A stretch of 64,000 bases of DNA from Prochloron sp965198675 (lineage in GTDB: Bacteria > Cyanobacteriota > Cyanobacteriia > Cyanobacteriales > Prochloraceae). The first letter of the stretch is position 1, and each line of letters begins with the position of its first letter. This document shows positions 39,144 to 46,981 of the stretch, piece after piece. The stretch lies in assembly GCA_965198675.1 (NCBI GenBank), contig OZ240666.1, positions 1,612,001 through 1,676,000 of the forward strand, written 5' to 3'. A program made the position numbers and the translations under genes. The notes below the pieces were generated by a model, which was given only the letters and a program-made list of their open reading frames with translations, made no database searches and had not been told where the DNA came from.

Positions 39144-40496
39144 CTAAGATAAATACACTGGCAGAGTGAAGTGAAAGCAACTACCTTGATTTTTCGAGGC
39201 TGTTGCCCAAATTTGACCGTAGTGTGCGCGAACGATCTGACGACAGAGAGCCAGTCCTAAACCATATCCCTCCTTAGCTTCATCTCTTGAGAGTCGAAAA
39301 TGACCTTCAAAAATCCGTTCTCGTTCCTCTTCGGGAATACCCGGACCGCTATCGCAAATGCTAACCTGTAATTTCTGGGTAGTGCGGTGGAGAATAGAAA
39401 ATTTGATGCTACCTCCAGAGGGGGTATATTTAATGGCATTCTCTAAGAGATTGACTATCACTTGACGCAATAATTCTTCATCGCCATACACCCGAGGTAA
39501 ATCTTGCGGAATATCTTGGGAGAGGATTTGGGATTTATTTTCCAACCGATTCTGAAACTGACTCAAAACTTCCAGGCATATGTACTGCAAGTACAACTGG
39601 CGCGGTTGCAGTTCTAGTTTAGCGCTCATGCTTTTGGATGCTTGCAAGATATCGCTAATCATCCGGTTCATAATCTGAAACTGGCTTTTTGCCTGCTTGT
39701 AGAGCTGCTCTTTAAGCTGTCTAGGAGGCGTCTGTGAAGGTTGAGTATGAGATCCTTGGGTTGCTGACCAGTGGCGCTGTGCGCAAGCGGAAGATCCCCC
39801 CTTGCCCTCCTTGTCATCCCCCCCCCGATCCTCCCTTGATCCCCCCGCTACGCGGGGGGTAGGGGGGGAGACTAAGGAGGGCGGCGAAGTGTCCACCAAC
39901 AATTCCAGCGTTTCAACGGCGATGGAAGCAGCAGTGAGAGGACTGCGCAAATCGTGAGCTAGCATTGCCAGTACCCGGTCTTTGAATTGTAATTGTTCTA
40001 ATAGTCCTTCTTTTTCTTTTTTGAGACGGAATATCTCATCGGAAAGCTGGATCTGTTCTGCACAATGGCCAACCGAAGGCATTGCGTCCGACATTGTATT
40101 TTGCGTATGCCGTCCTACCTCTGTAAGTAAGGTCTCTCGTTGGGTAGGGGCACGGCAATGCCGTGCCCCTACAATTTGCCATCGGGGCCACCACTTTTCC
40201 AACTGAGCAATCAGATCGCTCCCGGCCAAGATCTGCTTTGGTGTGGGCGATATTTTTACCAAAGCTGGAGTAGCTACCAGCCGTAAATGCTCGACTAAAT
40301 GAGGCTGCTGGCCCAACTCAATTACTTGCAGTTGGAAGGAATAATCTGCCTTTAAGCTTTGGAGATAGTTTTGGATCTGCTGGATATTCTTATGAGTTCT
40401 GGGACGGGAGTCGATAAACAGCAGAAACTGAAGCGACTCTTGCTCAGACTTAGTGTCTTGACTATCATCTATCTGCCTACTGTAGGATTTTAACAC
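39144..40496 (-). CDS. sasA: Circadian output histidine kinase SasA with repeat insertions
   Basis: A 450-residue kinase. The N-terminal KaiB-like thioredoxin domain (about 23-105) reads LQFLLFIDSRPRTHKNIQQI and HLVEHLRLVATPALVKISPTPKQILAG. The HisKA domain has FKDRVLAMLAHDLRSPLTAA (phospho-His). The ATPase domain has VIVNLLENAIKYTPSGG, ICDSGPGIPEEERERIFEGHFR and GYGLGLALCRQIV. SasA reads the KaiC clock and phosphorylates RpaA. Two stretches are repeat-derived: about 112-145 (GARHCRAPTQRETLL...) and about 205-255 (PPSLVSPPTPRVAGGSREDR...). The protein is some 60 residues longer than usual. The second lies within HisKA, between the phosphohelix and the second helix, and may impair function. 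Confidence 0.9.
   Translation of the reverse strand: MLKSYSRQIDDSQDTKSEQESLQFLLFIDSRPRTHKNIQQIQNYLQSLKADYSFQLQVIELGQQPHLVEHLRLVATPALVKISPTPKQILAGSDLIAQLEKWWPRWQIVGARHCRAPTQRETLLTEVGRHTQNTMSDAMPSVGHCAEQIQLSDEIFRLKKEKEGLLEQLQFKDRVLAMLAHDLRSPLTAASIAVETLELLVDTSPPSLVSPPTPRVAGGSREDRGGDDKEGKGGSSACAQRHWSATQGSHTQPSQTPPRQLKEQLYKQAKSQFQIMNRMISDILQASKSMSAKLELQPRQLYLQYICLEVLSQFQNRLENKSQILSQDIPQDLPRVYGDEELLRQVIVNLLENAIKYTPSGGSIKFSILHRTTQKLQVSICDSGPGIPEEERERIFEGHFRLSRDEAKEGYGLGLALCRQIVRAHYGQIWATASKNQGSCFHFTLPVYLS
39780..39885. repeat. C/G-rich palindromic repeat within sasA HisKA region
   Basis: GATCCCCCCTTGCCCTCCTT, GATCCTCCCTTGATCCCCCC and GCTACGCGGGGGGTAGGGGG contain fold-back arms (CCCCCCGC...GCGGGGGG). 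It is translated in frame in sasA and resembles the element in the Nudix linker. Confidence 0.75.
40144..40172. repeat. GTAGGGGCACGGC...GCCGTGCCCCTAC palindrome within sasA
   Basis: A near-perfect 29-base palindrome with arms GTAGGGGCACGGC and GCCGTGCCCCTAC around a 3-base loop. It is translated in frame between the KaiB-like and HisKA domains. A degenerate relative lies at about 40587-40612 in the sasA upstream region. Confidence 0.88.
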
Positions 40497-40821
40497 TCTC
40501 TGTCCAACACCAATACACGATTAACTGTCTTGGTGCGCTTTCCACGGGCGCCATTGATGATGCTGCCCGTGGGTCGCACCGCTAAATTGTAGGGGCGCAA
40601 TGCCGTGCCCGTCCAGGTCGGTGACTGATAATCTTTGTTTTCTTTAATCTTAATGTCTATTTTAGAATTTGGGCAATACAGAACGCTATTTGAGAGAGAT
40701 TTCGATCCCGGCTGTGCCGGGATCGAGCTGCGGTAGGCATTCATATTCTTGATAAAATCTATCGAACACCGTAGACTAGCTCTACAGCTAGGGTCGCGCT
40801 ACAATATTCACCCAAGAATCT

Positions 40822-40885
40822 GTGATAGGGTGATAGGGTGATAGGGTGATAGGGTGATAGGGTGATAGGGTGATAGGGTGATAGG
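40822..40885. repeat. Octamer tandem repeat GTGATAGG x8
   Basis: Eight consecutive copies of GTGATAGG lie in the intergenic region between sasA (minus) and the GH57 gene (plus). The 40497-40957 gap also holds dispersed palindromes (about 40541-40612). No gene is supported there. Confidence 0.93.
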
Positions 40886-40957
40886 AGCAGTGTACGAAAA
40901 CCTCTCCCCAGCTCCCCATCTCCCCATCTCCCCAGTTTCCTATACCTCGGAACCATC

Positions 40958-42571
40958 ATGGCCCTTGGCTACCTTGCCCTCGTCCTTCACGCTCATTTAC
41001 CTTTCGTTCGACATCCAGACAGGGAATATGTTTTGGAAGAAGAGTGGCTGTTTGAAGCAATTACGGAGACTTACATACCCCTGTTGCAGGTTTTTGAAGG
41101 GTTAAGGCGGGATGAGATTGACTTCAAAATCACCATGAGTTTGACACCGCCCCTGGTGTCTATGTTGCGAGATCCGCTGCTTGTGAAGCGCTATGACGGA
41201 CATTTAGCGAAATTAGAGGAATTAGCTAACAAGGAAATTATATTCAATAAAGGTCACATTCGTTATTTAGCTAAATATTATGCTAACAAATTGTATTTAA
41301 TTCGCAATACCTGGGAAAGCTATAATCGAGATTTAGTTTGGGGTTTGAAACAATTTATTGATAGCAATAATCTAGACATAATTACTAGTTGCGCCACCCA
41401 CGGCTATCTGCCCCTCATGAAAATGTATCCAGAGGCAGTGTGGGCGCAAATTAAAGTGGCGATCGATCATTACGAGAACAACTTCGGTCGTTCTCCAAAG
41501 GGAATTTGGTTACCAGAATGTGCTTATTATGAAGGTTTAGAACAGTTGCTAGCAGATGCTGGCTTGCGCTATTTTATCACCGATGGACACGGCATTTTTT
41601 ATGCTCGTCCTCGCCCTCGCTTTGGTAACTATGCGCCGATTTTTACAGAAACGGGAGTGGCTGCTTTTGGTCGAGATCATGAATCTTCCCAGCAAGTATG
41701 GTCAAGCGATGTCGGATATCCCGGTTCGCCGGAATATCGAGAATTTTATAAAGATTTAGGCTGGGAAGCAGACTACGAGTACATTAAGTCATATATTATG
41801 CCCAACGGCCAACGGAAAAATACCGGCATTAAGTATCACAAGATTACTAGTCGGACAGCTAGCTTGGCAGAAAAAGAGTTTTACGACCCCTACTGGGCGA
41901 GAGAAAAGGCAGCAGAACACGCAGGTAATTTCACGGACAACCGAGAGCGACAAATCAAATACCTAGCACAAGTTATGGACCGTCCGCCAATTGTGGTTTC
42001 CCCTTATGATGCAGAATTGTTCGGTCATTGGTGGTATGAGGGACCTTGGTTTCTCGATTTCTTGTTCCGCAAGTCTTGGTACGACCAGAATATTTATGAG
42101 ATGATTCACTTAGCGGATTATTTACGCTGCTATCCCACCCAGCAGCTATGTCTTCCTTCTCAGTCTAGCTGGGGCCACAAAGGTTTTCACGAGTATTGGT
42201 TGAATGAGGCAAATGCTTGGATTTATCCCCATTTGCACAAGGCAACAGAACGCATGATTCAACTGGCAAAGTTGGAACCTTCCTCATTGTTGGAGCTGAG
42301 AGGATTGAATCAAGCGGCACGGGAGTTGTTGCTGGCACAATCTTCTGACTGGGCTTTTATCATGCGTACCGGTACGATGGTTACTTATGCGGTTCGTCGG
42401 ACGCGGTCTCATTTGTTGCGCTTTAATAAGCTCTATGAGGATATCAATAAGTCGCGGATTGATTCTGGTTGGTTGAATAAAGTAGAACAGATTGATAATA
42501 TTTTTCCTTCTATCGATTATCGGGTTTATCGCGGCTGTGAGGAAAAACCCCCCCTTAGTCCCCCCCCCTAA
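40958..42571 (+). CDS. GH57-family glycoside hydrolase, probable 1,4-alpha-glucan branching enzyme
   Basis: A 537-residue protein. GH57 features are LALVLHAHLPFVRHPD at the start, GIWLPECAYYEGLEQLLADAG (the conserved glutamate region), GLRYFITDGHG, VWSSDVGYPGSPEYREFYKD and PPIVVSPYDAELFGHWWYEGPWFLDFL. A DUF1957-type C-terminal helical domain follows. Relatives are branching enzymes acting on glycogen; that activity is inferred from family. The last residues (EEKPPLSPPP) come from a C-rich repeat at the 3' end. Confidence 0.9.
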   Translation: MALGYLALVLHAHLPFVRHPDREYVLEEEWLFEAITETYIPLLQVFEGLRRDEIDFKITMSLTPPLVSMLRDPLLVKRYDGHLAKLEELANKEIIFNKGHIRYLAKYYANKLYLIRNTWESYNRDLVWGLKQFIDSNNLDIITSCATHGYLPLMKMYPEAVWAQIKVAIDHYENNFGRSPKGIWLPECAYYEGLEQLLADAGLRYFITDGHGIFYARPRPRFGNYAPIFTETGVAAFGRDHESSQQVWSSDVGYPGSPEYREFYKDLGWEADYEYIKSYIMPNGQRKNTGIKYHKITSRTASLAEKEFYDPYWAREKAAEHAGNFTDNRERQIKYLAQVMDRPPIVVSPYDAELFGHWWYEGPWFLDFLFRKSWYDQNIYEMIHLADYLRCYPTQQLCLPSQSSWGHKGFHEYWLNEANAWIYPHLHKATERMIQLAKLEPSSLLELRGLNQAARELLLAQSSDWAFIMRTGTMVTYAVRRTRSHLLRFNKLYEDINKSRIDSGWLNKVEQIDNIFPSIDYRVYRGCEEKPPLSPPP

Positions 42572-42800
42572 CAGGGGCAGGACTGTTTCATTCTCAAGTA
42601 AACTAGAGTAAACTACCCGCTTACCTTCCGAAATTGCTCAATTATTCCCATTTTTTGGTGGTCTCGCACCTTTTTTATCGTCTCGCTCCTACTGAGGTTG
42701 CGCGATCAAAGTAATCAAGGTGCGCCGCAAAGCGCCGACAGTTGCCTGTCGGCCTGCGGGATCGAGGCGATCCGGAACAGATCCGCTACGCGGCGCGCCC
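42572..42800. repeat. Intergenic region with palindromes after the GH57 gene
   Basis: No gene is supported. Bases 42727-42800 hold nested palindromes (GCCGACAGTTGCCTGTCGGC; GATCCGCTACGCGGCGCG) of the dispersed class. It ends where the duplicated block starts. Confidence 0.6.
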
Positions 42801-42898
42801 ACTCCCATGGTGGTAGTATTGAAGTAGAAAGCGAATTAGATAAAGGTAGTACTTTTACCGTTCGATTGCCTATCTATAGCACGTATCATGACAGTTGA
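42801..42898 (+). pseudogene. Sensor kinase 3' fragment (duplicated copy)
   Basis: The frame reads SHGGSIEVESELDKGSTFTV, RLPIYSTYHDS. It matches the last about 30 residues of the histidine kinase ending at 53204, almost base for base. Homology begins abruptly at 42801 (ACTCCCATGG). It is the left edge of a 1.5-kb block (42801-44278) duplicated from 53095-54435. Confidence 0.88.
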
Positions 42899-43020
42899 CC
42901 AGTTCGTGCTGTTGGTGGACAAGGTTTGGTGTAAAGGGGCAGATAATTGATAAAATATATTCTTGCCCACCCTATGGCTATTACTTTTATAGTACAAACA
43001 AACGTAAGGGCGCACAGTTG

Positions 43021-43620
43021 CTAGGAAAAAGGAAATGCCAAAACCCCTAAAATTTTATCCACTTCTTTAATATAATAATCACTTAGATCGATAAAAACCA
43101 ATTGTTCTGCAAGTTTTATGAACTTCCAAGCGGTTCCGGTGGTAACTGCACCGTAAATGGTTTTAATTCCATTGCCTTGTTGTTGATTAAACCTTTGAGC
43201 AGCCACCATTTCTGCGATACATTGTCCCAACCCCCCCTTAATATTTTCATTCTTGGCTTCCACCAGGGTTACTACAGGGGATTGAATTTCATACATTTCT
43301 GAAGAATAACTCAGGATATAATCACAATAACCATTGAGTCCAACTTCAGGCTCGACGGTAAAATCTGTTTCTGAAAAAAAACCAATCTGAAAGTTTAAGA
43401 TACGTCTGACTTCCAAAAGAACTGGAGCAATAATCAATTCAGAACGGGCTTTTTCCGTGTTAATAGCATTTACAAGAGGCAAATATTCATCCAGGGTTCT
43501 TTGGAGATAATCACTGGGTATAATTGGATCTATCTCTGTAAACAGGTGACACGTCTCATCAACGGATAGCTCGAAAGTCGTTATTACTTTGGATAGAGTT
43601 TTAAAATCGCTATAGGCCAT
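43021..43620 (-). CDS. Putative PD-(D/E)XK nuclease-like protein, copy 1
   Basis: From ATG at 43620 (MAYSDFKTLSKVITTFEL) 199 residues are encoded. The middle has ELIIAPVLLEVRR, then GYCDYILSYS and VVTLVEAKNENIKGGLGQCIAEMVAAQRF. The arrangement E...D-YIL...VEAKNE is typical of restriction-endonuclease-like folds in cyanobacterial proteins. The ORF can be extended to 43659, but copy 2 shares only the part from MAYSDF. It is nearly identical to the protein at 53201-53800, so the duplication is recent and both copies are still open. Confidence 0.75.
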   Translation of the reverse strand: MAYSDFKTLSKVITTFELSVDETCHLFTEIDPIIPSDYLQRTLDEYLPLVNAINTEKARSELIIAPVLLEVRRILNFQIGFFSETDFTVEPEVGLNGYCDYILSYSSEMYEIQSPVVTLVEAKNENIKGGLGQCIAEMVAAQRFNQQQGNGIKTIYGAVTTGTAWKFIKLAEQLVFIDLSDYYIKEVDKILGVLAFPFS

Positions 43621-43660
43621 ATTTATAGCCCGTACCATGACAGTTAAAAGCTTATTCATA

Positions 43661-43879
43661 ACGAGGTTTTACCGCCCACCCACGCCTCCAAATTAGAATA
43701 ATAAACTGGGTGGGCAATAAATAACTTCCTCTCTTATCCTTCTCTGCGTACTCTGCGTCTCTGTGGTTTAATCTTATAGCGGTTAAAGGGTATATGTCCA
43801 ATAAATTTATACTCTCCACATGGCAAGGTATCAGAGCAATTTTCCGTCTGCTGCATGGTGGGCATTGCCCACCCTACAA
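43661..43879. other. Gap with dispersed repeats, duplicated at 53801-54036
   Basis: It contains a TCTGCGTACTCTGCGTCTCT element near 43741 and a GGTGGGCATTGCCCACC palindrome at 43857-43873, just after the dnaK fragment stop. The same features occur in the second copy. The palindrome may act as a dnaK terminator. Confidence 0.6.
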
Positions 43880-44278
43880 TCACTTCGTTTCTGAGAATTC
43901 GGCATCAATGACATCATCGCCACTATCCGCCGCGCTCCCATTAGGAGCATCGCTGCCATTTCCAGGATCAGCACCGTCGGAGCCGACACCGCCAGCTTCC
44001 TGATAGACGCTGCTGCCAATACTATAAAGTGTCTGTTGTAGTTCCGGCATCAAGGTCTGAATCCGGGCGTCATCTTCCTTGGCAACTGCATCCTTGAGAT
44101 CCTTAATCAAATCTTCCGCCTTAATCTTATCAGCAGCAGGAACCTTATCTCCCAGTTCGTTCAGTTGCTTATCAGCCTGGTAGACGAGGGAGTCTGCCTG
44201 ATTCCTGCGATCAATTGCCTCCCGCCGTTTTTTATCGGCAGAAGCGTTGGCTTCTGCTTCCTTAACTATGCGATCCAC
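43880..44278 (-). pseudogene. dnaK 3' fragment (duplicated copy)
   Basis: The minus strand reads the last about 130 residues of DnaK: VKEAEANASADKKRREAIDR, LVYQADKQLNELGDKVPAAD and so on to DDVIDAEFSETK. It is nearly identical to 54037-54435. Homology stops at 44278 in the middle of the gene (after DRM-type codons), with unrelated sequence upstream, so no ATPase domain is present and the fragment is non-functional. Confidence 0.93.
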
Positions 44279-44417
44279 GTAACGAATTGTCAATCAAGGG
44301 GCTGAAACCCTGATTATTTCCTAGACACCCTCGAAAAACATACCCAGGAAGCTTTGCAGCACTTATAAAACCCCTACAGGGTTTAAATTTCCCCACACCA
44401 GAGCGAAGCGCTATACT

Positions 44418-45353
44418 ATGAAGGGAAGAGTGCCTAAATCTTATTCAAACGTGCCTGCTAATTTTCAAACAATCATTGCCACATTACATCAATTTTGGGG
44501 CGATCCCGAAGGGATCCGCTTCGCGGGGCGCGGCTGTTGCATCGTCCAACCCTACGATACAGAGAAAGGTGCGGGGACTATGAGCCACTACACTTTTCTC
44601 CGTGCCCTGGGACCGGAACCTTGGGCCGTAGCCTATGTGGAGCCTTGTCGTCGTCCCACGGATGGACGGTATGGGGAAAATCCCAATCGCTTTCAGCACT
44701 ATTTTCAGTACCAAATGTTGATTAAGCCTTCACTTGAAAATATCCAGGATTTATATCTGGATTCTCTAGCAACTTTGGGGATTAAACCAGAAAATCACGA
44801 TATTCGGTTTGTGGAAGATAATTGGGAGTCGCCCACTTTGGGAGCTTGGGGTGTAGGCTGGGAAGTGTGGCTGGATGGAATGGAAATTACTCAATTTACT
44901 TATTTCCAGCAGTGTGGGGGCATTGATTGTCGTCCGGTGTCTATTGAGATTACCTATGGTTTGGAGCGTTTGGCCATGTATCTTCAAGATGTGGATGCTA
45001 TGGTGAAGATTCAGTGGAACGACAAAATTACCTATGGGGATATTTTTCTGCAAGGGGAAATTGAGCAGTGCACTTATAATTTCTCGGCGTCCAATTCAGA
45101 AAAACTGTTTCAGCTGTTCGCTCTCTATGAGGAGGAAGCAAAGGATCTAATAGAGCGCTCTTTGGTAATGCCAAGTTTAGATTATGTGCTGAAGTGCTCT
45201 CACACTTTTAATTTGTTGGATGCGAGGGGGGTTATTGCTGTGGCAGAACGAACTCGCTATATTGGCAGGATTCGGAATTTGGCTCGTCTTGTAGCTCAAG
45301 GTTATCTTCAACAGCGGGAAACTTTGGGATTTCCTTTAAAACAAACTACATAG
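44418..45353 (+). CDS. glyQ: Glycyl-tRNA synthetase alpha subunit, copy 2, with a palindromic insertion
   Basis: A complete 311-residue frame, nearly identical to copy 1 (1-657) except that FWG-KRG-CC becomes FWG-DPEGIRFAGRG-CC. The added bases (about 44502-44530) include GATCCCGAAGGGATC and CGCTTCGCGGGGCGCG, a palindromic element. It lies next to the CIVQPYD motif, part of the catalytic core, so activity is doubtful. The C-terminus (TRYIGRIRNLARLVAQGYLQ) is intact. Homology with copy 1 extends about 60 bases upstream. It precedes folB by 29 bases. Confidence 0.9.
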   Translation: MKGRVPKSYSNVPANFQTIIATLHQFWGDPEGIRFAGRGCCIVQPYDTEKGAGTMSHYTFLRALGPEPWAVAYVEPCRRPTDGRYGENPNRFQHYFQYQMLIKPSLENIQDLYLDSLATLGIKPENHDIRFVEDNWESPTLGAWGVGWEVWLDGMEITQFTYFQQCGGIDCRPVSIEITYGLERLAMYLQDVDAMVKIQWNDKITYGDIFLQGEIEQCTYNFSASNSEKLFQLFALYEEEAKDLIERSLVMPSLDYVLKCSHTFNLLDARGVIAVAERTRYIGRIRNLARLVAQGYLQQRETLGFPLKQTT

Positions 45354-45382
45354 GGAAAAGGGTAAAAGGAAGATAAAAGGTA

Positions 45383-45745
45383 ATGACAATGGACTCGATT
45401 CGGATTGAGGGTATTCGCTGCTATGGATACACTGGGTTTTTAGAAGAAGAACGGGTATTGGGACAATGGTTTGAGGTGAATCTCACTTTATGGCTGGATT
45501 TGTCCAAGGCTGGAAAAAGCGATGATCTAGAAGATACTGCGGATTATCGACAGGCGATCGCCCGGGTTAAGGAGTTGGTGAAAACGGCTAAGTTTAACCT
45601 GGTAGAGAAGTTAGCTGCTGTTATTGCTGAGGATATTTTACAATTAGATGGCATTAAGCAAGTGCGGGTGCAGTTATCTAAACCTGCTGCTCCTATTCCT
45701 GACTTTGGAGGTAACATTATCATCGATATTACAAGGAAGTGTTAA
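45383..45745 (+). CDS. folB: Dihydroneopterin aldolase
   Basis: A 120-residue FolB. It has IRIEGIRCYGYTGFLEEERV, LGQWFEVNLTLWLD, DTADYRQAIARVKELV, NLVEKLAAVIAEDIL and the terminal VRVQLSKPAAPIPDFGGNIIIDITR. It converts dihydroneopterin to 6-hydroxymethyl-dihydropterin in folate synthesis. The active-site Glu and Lys contexts are present. It starts at MTMDSIRIEG; the second ATG at 45389 is also possible. Confidence 0.95.
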   Translation: MTMDSIRIEGIRCYGYTGFLEEERVLGQWFEVNLTLWLDLSKAGKSDDLEDTADYRQAIARVKELVKTAKFNLVEKLAAVIAEDILQLDGIKQVRVQLSKPAAPIPDFGGNIIIDITRKC

Positions 45746-46245
45746 TTATTTTGAAAATTAGTTACAAATCGCGCAGAGGCGCGGAGGCACGGAGAACGTA
45801 TAAACAAGCGTTATAGCTGCAAAGAGATATGACTGATCCCTCTGCGCCTCTGTGTCTCTGTGAGCTTCTTATTACGGGAATAAGCAGCAGTTTGGGGATT
45901 TTGAGTTTGGTTTGGCAGCTGTAGTGACTTGAATTACTTAGTTAGGGACGGGGGGAAGTTAATATTCCGCAATACTAGCTAGCAGCTCGAAAGGTACTTT
46001 TGGCATATTAGTAATAAAGGGCTTTCCATGAAGGCTGTCTTTAATAAATAAACCAATTCTGGAAATTATATAATGATGAACCGGAAACTAAAACTATTGT
46101 GCCTCCCTATTTGGGAATACTTCAACCAACCTCTCTTTAACTCACAGTCGGTTTGGAACCCCAGCAGGTTTTTGTATAAATACAGAATACAGTTGTTAGA
46201 AAACTGCAGGAAACAAAAGTCTGTCTCTGAAAGTCATCATGGTTG
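45746..46245. repeat. Gene-free region with CGCAGAGGCGC repeats
   Basis: About 500 bases without a supported gene. At its left, GCGCAGAGGCGCGGAGGCAC (from 45763) and CTCTGCGCCTCTGTGTCTCT (from 45840) form the two arms of a dispersed palindromic element. A related piece lies inside the sensor kinase gene at about 52955-53050. The rest is AT-rich. Confidence 0.6.
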
Positions 46246-46533
46246 TTAAGACTTTTTGTGACGACGCTGTTTTGTTTGGAACCAAATAGTTATTCCAGTT
46301 GATGATAGCATTAAAAGACTGAAAGCGTTGAGAAAAAGATAAATCATTTCTAAGTTAATCCGACCAAATTTACCTCGGTGCAATTCTAACAGCCAGCTAA
46401 ATTCATTACTTTTGCCAGTGAGTACTGCCACCTGAAATAGGGAACCGGTTATGAGTGTCAGTAGTACTGGCAAAATGACGATAGGTGCAAGGGAAGAGTG
46501 GAGTTGACGGAGGGAGGCTTTATTAATTGCCAT
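46246..46533 (-). CDS. PepSY-associated small membrane protein
   Basis: A 95-residue protein with two transmembrane segments (LAPIVILPVLLTLITGSLFQ and IYLFLNAFSLLMLSSTGITIW). The pattern LHSSLAPI...P.LLTLITG...WLLELHRGKFG resembles PepSY-type TM proteins found near metal transport or reductase genes. It is on the minus strand with the next small gene, divergent from the His-rich protein. Confidence 0.7.
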   Translation of the reverse strand: MAINKASLRQLHSSLAPIVILPVLLTLITGSLFQVAVLTGKSNEFSWLLELHRGKFGRINLEMIYLFLNAFSLLMLSSTGITIWFQTKQRRHKKS

Positions 46534-46573
46534 GGTTAGTATAGCACAATGGGGAATCTAGAAATGAGGATTA

Positions 46574-46843
46574 CTATTGATTATTAATTTTCTGTTTGAT
46601 TAAAAACAAGATCCATGGAAAAATTAATAGTAACAATAAGATTAATTCTCTTGGTTGGGGGATAAAATTGGTGCTGCTATGGGAAATTATAGCAGGTTCT
46701 GAGAGTTGGGAAGGTTGGGTTATCTCGGAACTGGTTGGTTCTTCGGGAAGGGCTTTTTTCTCTTCTTGAAGTTGGTGTCCACTGTGGGCTAATAAGGGTT
46801 GAGTTTGGAGTGCAAACTTCGTCTGGGTAGCATTCAATTTCAT
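46574..46843 (-). CDS. Hypothetical tail-anchored protein
   Basis: An 89-residue protein with a polar, Glu/Pro/Ser-rich first 60 residues containing LLAHSGHQLQEEKK, then one C-terminal transmembrane helix (LILLLLLIFPWILFLI). No family is recognised. It sits 40 bases upstream of the PepSY-type gene on the same strand and probably shares its transcript. Its His pair is weak evidence for metal contact. Confidence 0.55.
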   Translation of the reverse strand: MKLNATQTKFALQTQPLLAHSGHQLQEEKKALPEEPTSSEITQPSQLSEPAIISHSSTNFIPQPRELILLLLLIFPWILFLIKQKINNQ

Positions 46844-46981
46844 ATTCTATCCTGCTTGTCTAGGGAAAGCACAAGTTTAGGAAGAAAATATGAAATGAAA
46901 ATGAAAGGAGGATTTCATCGGGATTTCATATTTCTTTGAGAGAGTAAAAACAAGCAAAAAAATGATTATCTCTCAAAGACT

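Noticed and set aside
43794..44019. Short frames on both strands over the dnaK fragment and adjacent palindrome
   Set aside because: They are shadows in other frames of the dnaK fragment and repeat.
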